DNA of 64,000 bases from Rachicladosporium sp. CCFEE 5018. Taxonomy: Eukaryota; Ascomycota; Dothideomycetes; Cladosporiales; Cladosporiaceae. How positions within the stretch are numbered: position 1 is the stretch's first letter; each line of letters begins with the position of its first letter. Made by a program: the position numbers and the translations under genes. Location: contig KZ111151.1 in the NCBI GenBank assembly GCA_002077045.2, forward strand, positions 1,294,698 through 1,358,697. The letters run 5' to 3'. Under the pieces are notes generated by a model, which worked only from the letters and a program-made list of their open reading frames with translations, was not told where the DNA came from and made no database searches. Positions 61,750-64,000 of the stretch are shown piece by piece.

Positions 61750-62883
61750 CTATGCCGCCGGTTTCCGCCCTACCATGAGATACATAGGCGTGAACAACTT
61801 CTTCTGCCCACCCGCCACAAGACAATCCGCCGCCAATGCTAGACTATCAGCGGTCTTTTGCGTGCCCTTCGGCGCCAGCCCAATCATTTCCAGGCCGCCA
61901 ACGAATCTGTGCACCATTCCTCGTCCCACGTGCGTCATTCGCACCAGCGTGGGGAAGTCCCAGATGCTCTGCATGTACTTCAGCTGTCCCGAGATGGGCC
62001 AGTACCACGGCAGCTCGTCGTCGCGATCTGCCAAATCCTCATTGACTTCGAGCGTGAAGCCAGCAGCTTTCATGGCCTTGAGCGCGACGTCCACTTTCTC
62101 CATATTCGAGATGCCGTCGCCGATCTCTATGCCTAGTCGGATATTGCGGTGCTCTGGGTTGTCGTTGTCGTAGGCGTCTGTCATGAGCCACTCGTAAACT
62201 CCAAACACGCCGCCGGGCTTGAGAACTCTGTAAATCTCACTGTAGATTCCCTCCAAACTCGGTGCATGGACTGTGGCCTCAATAGCGTACACAGCGTCGA
62301 AGCTCGCATCCGGGAAACCCATCTGCATGAAATCGCCCTTCTCAAAGGTGACTTGCGGGTACAGCTTCTCCTTCTTTGCGTAGGCCGTACCGCGCTCGAT
62401 CTGGTAGTCATTGTTGTTGAATCCCACTACATTACAGCCTGTGAACTTTGCGATCTCCCTTGCTGGCCCACCGACACCGCAGCCAACGTCTAGCACTCTG
62501 CTCCCTTCTGTGATGCCCATCTTGAGGGCCAGGTAGTGCTCATGTCTCGCCAATGCCTGCTTGAAGGCCTCGCCTTTGCTGAAGCGGCAGAAGTGGAAGC
62601 TTTGGCCCCAGCCGTATTCGTAGAGGTCAGTGGCCAGGTTGTAGTAGTGTCGTGTCAGGGTGGCGTACTCTGCTTTTCTTGCGTCGCGGATCTCTGGCGT
62701 TTCTGTGGCGGCGGACTTCTCGTCCCAGTGCTTGAAGTATTCGTCTACGGCGAGTTTTTGGGCAGACTTGTCCTTTTGGAGCATGTTCATGAAGGAGTTG
62801 CTGTTCTGCCCGGTCTTGCCATGGAGGGCGTCTTTGAAGGCTGCATCTCGCGTGAGCTCTTGAGGTTCGAGGCGGGTGGGCAT
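61750..62883 (-). CDS. erg6: Sterol 24-C-methyltransferase Erg6
   Basis: Single exon, 377 aa (yeast 383). The SAM-binding motif I is VLDVGCGVGGPAREIAKFTG (about 130-149). Sterol methyltransferase signatures are YYNLATDLYEYGWGQSFHF, VVGFNNNDYQIERG, GVFGVYEWLMTDAYD and DELPWYWPISGQLKYMQS. It adds a methyl group to C24 of zymosterol or lanosterol-type sterols in the ergosterol pathway, at the ER and lipid droplets. The ATG at 62883 starts MPTRLEPQELTRDAAFKDAL, the common fungal start. It is divergent from slt11 across about 520 bp. Confidence 0.97.
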   Translation of the reverse strand: MPTRLEPQELTRDAAFKDALHGKTGQNSNSFMNMLQKDKSAQKLAVDEYFKHWDEKSAATETPEIRDARKAEYATLTRHYYNLATDLYEYGWGQSFHFCRFSKGEAFKQALARHEHYLALKMGITEGSRVLDVGCGVGGPAREIAKFTGCNVVGFNNNDYQIERGTAYAKKEKLYPQVTFEKGDFMQMGFPDASFDAVYAIEATVHAPSLEGIYSEIYRVLKPGGVFGVYEWLMTDAYDNDNPEHRNIRLGIEIGDGISNMEKVDVALKAMKAAGFTLEVNEDLADRDDELPWYWPISGQLKYMQSIWDFPTLVRMTHVGRGMVHRFVGGLEMIGLAPKGTQKTADSLALAADCLVAGGQKKLFTPMYLMVGRKPAA

Positions 62884-63402
62884 GGTTGCGGTGTGGAAGA
62901 GGCGAGAATGAAGGATATATGCGGATTACAGGAGTGTTGCAAGAAAAAGCAGGTTTCGACGCACGTCGAATTAGCAGAAGAAGCAGTGCAGTTGAATGCA
63001 CGAGTCGTACTACTTTTGCCTCGCCAGATTGTCAATGGCGTCGCGTCCGCTTCAACAAAATCGTAAGATAGCCCCGGGTCACGGTTCAGGAACAGGTTTA
63101 GCCGCGGCAAGATAACGCTTCTGCCCGAAACTCTATCTTATCGCCACGTGACGTCCAAGATGAGGTAAGAACTCTGGATTGATAATTGTGGAAGGAGCCA
63201 CCAACTGCCTCTTCACTTGTCCATTTGCCACACCATTGCATTATTGTTGCTTATTTTGGACCGTTCACATAAATCTGCGGGAAGATCAGACTCTCGACGA
63301 CACCGTACCTCCACCCGTCTCCGCTGTCGTGCCAAGGAACTCCGCGCAGCGACAGCGACCTTGCTGGCACTAGCGCCTATCTCCCTTGAATTCTACACGA
63401 CC
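62884..63402. other. Divergent promoter region between erg6 and slt11
   Basis: About 520 bp with no supported gene. Start codons on either side are transcribed away from each other. Confidence 0.45.
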
Positions 63403-64000
63403 ATGCCTCCCCAAATCAAACAGGACCTCAACCGCTCGGGCTGGGAAACAACCGACATGCCCTCCGTCTGCGAGCGCTGCCTCCCCGACAACCCCTACGT
63501 GCAAATGCTCAAAGAAGACCACGGCGCTGCCTGCTCCCTCTGCACCCGCCCCTTCAGCATCTTCCGCTGGAAAGCCGACCGCACATCTCGCCAAAAGCGT
63601 ACCTCGATCTGTCTTACATGCGCACGGCTGAAGAACTGCTGCCAGTGCTGTATGCTAGATCTGAGTTTCGGGCTGCCGATCACGATCCGAGATGCGGCGC
63701 TGAAGATGGTCGAGAATGGGCCGCGGAGTACTATCAATCGGGAGTATTTTGCGCAGAATCGGGAAAAGGATGTGGAGGAGGGGAGGGGATTGGAGGGGTA
63801 TGAGAAGACCGGGGAGAAGGCTAGGGAACTATTAAGTAGACTCGCGAGGACGGAGCCGTACTATAAGAAGCAGAGGCGGCTGGAGGCGGAGGGTGAAAGG
63901 GAGGGAGAGGGAGAGGGAGGACAGAAGTTGCTGGAAGGTGGTGGGGAGGAAGCTGTCAGGACTGGACCGATCCGGACGAGCGACAACAAGAAAAGCGCAT
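63403..64000 (+). CDS. slt11: Pre-mRNA-splicing factor Slt11/Ecm2 (RBM22-like), 3' partial
   Basis: ATG 63403 starts MPPQIKQDLNRSGWETTDMP, the characteristic N-terminus, and the frame is open to the window end (199 codons seen). The zinc-finger region follows: CERCLPDNPYVQMLKEDHG, CSLCTRPFSIFRWKAD, SICLTCARLKNCCQCCMLDL with the conserved paired cysteines, and FGLPITIRDAAL. A Glu/Gly-rich stretch near 63890-63930 (GEREGEGEGGQ) is a lineage-specific insertion. The C-terminal RRM lies beyond the window. Slt11/Ecm2 stabilises the U2/U6 helix II in the catalytic spliceosome. Confidence 0.94.
   Translation, partial: MPPQIKQDLNRSGWETTDMPSVCERCLPDNPYVQMLKEDHGAACSLCTRPFSIFRWKADRTSRQKRTSICLTCARLKNCCQCCMLDLSFGLPITIRDAALKMVENGPRSTINREYFAQNREKDVEEGRGLEGYEKTGEKARELLSRLARTEPYYKKQRRLEAEGEREGEGEGGQKLLEGGGEEAVRTGPIRTSDNKKSA

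Noticed and set aside
1..64000. tRNA genes, CRISPR arrays, bacterial-type operons or a secondary-metabolite cluster
   Set aside because: By eye I found no A-box/B-box pairs with a cloverleaf, no spaced direct repeats, and no PKS, NRPS or terpene synthase genes; a tRNAscan run would be decisive for tRNAs.

Overview
The window is nuclear DNA of a filamentous ascomycete. Genes are dense and lie on both strands. Introns are few and short (51-111 nt, mostly GTAAGT/GTGAGT/GTACGT-type donors). Recognisable gene families (NoxR, Zrg17, Sfh5, HET, GH62 with CBM1, peroxisomal uricase) are Pezizomycotina-like. The gene content, and especially a tandem family of small F-box-like proteins, suggests a Dothideomycete of the Mycosphaerellales/Capnodiales type; that placement is inference.

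Layout. 0-17 kb: an FGGY kinase (5' end outside the window), a secreted DUF1996 protein, peroxisomal uricase, mitochondrial ribosomal protein uL13m, the copper chaperone for SOD1, NoxR, a GPHR/GPR89-type membrane protein, and a divergent pair of fungal-specific genes (one DUF7580-like, one with a DUF6590-like C-terminus). 17-22.5 kb: a PA-TM-RING E3 ligase, the SMC5/6 subunit Nse1 and a MAPEG-family membrane protein. 22.9-29 kb: seven same-strand F-box-like units, of which four are intact, two are broken and one is an orphan last exon. 29-31.3 kb: the LYR protein Mzm1 and the J-protein zuotin.

31.5-37.2 kb is a decay zone: a HET-domain gene cut by one in-frame TAG and an SRPK-like kinase with several lesions. 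37.6-47.9 kb: a conserved uncharacterised fungal protein, an FAD amine oxidase, an Oms1-like methyltransferase, a GT2 polysaccharide synthase with a one-base frameshift in an A5 run, and a GDS1-type winged-helix protein. 47.8-54 kb is gene-sparse. It holds a Cys-free, His-rich secreted repeat protein that looks like a proteolytically processed precursor, and a GH62 arabinofuranosidase with a CBM1. 54-64 kb: a BTB protein, Sfh5, a conserved membrane protein, the zinc transporter subunit Zrg17, a GPI-type surface protein, Erg6, and the 5' part of the splicing factor Slt11/Ecm2.

Most genes are unrelated housekeeping neighbours. No biosynthetic cluster or transposon was recognised. The most interesting parts are the secreted repeat precursor (50.0-51.6 kb), the F-box birth-and-death array (22.9-28.9 kb), and the broken HET, kinase and GT2 genes. 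Splice sites were read by eye and checked for frame, and three introns are multiples of three without stops, so naive ORFs run through them. No database search was possible.
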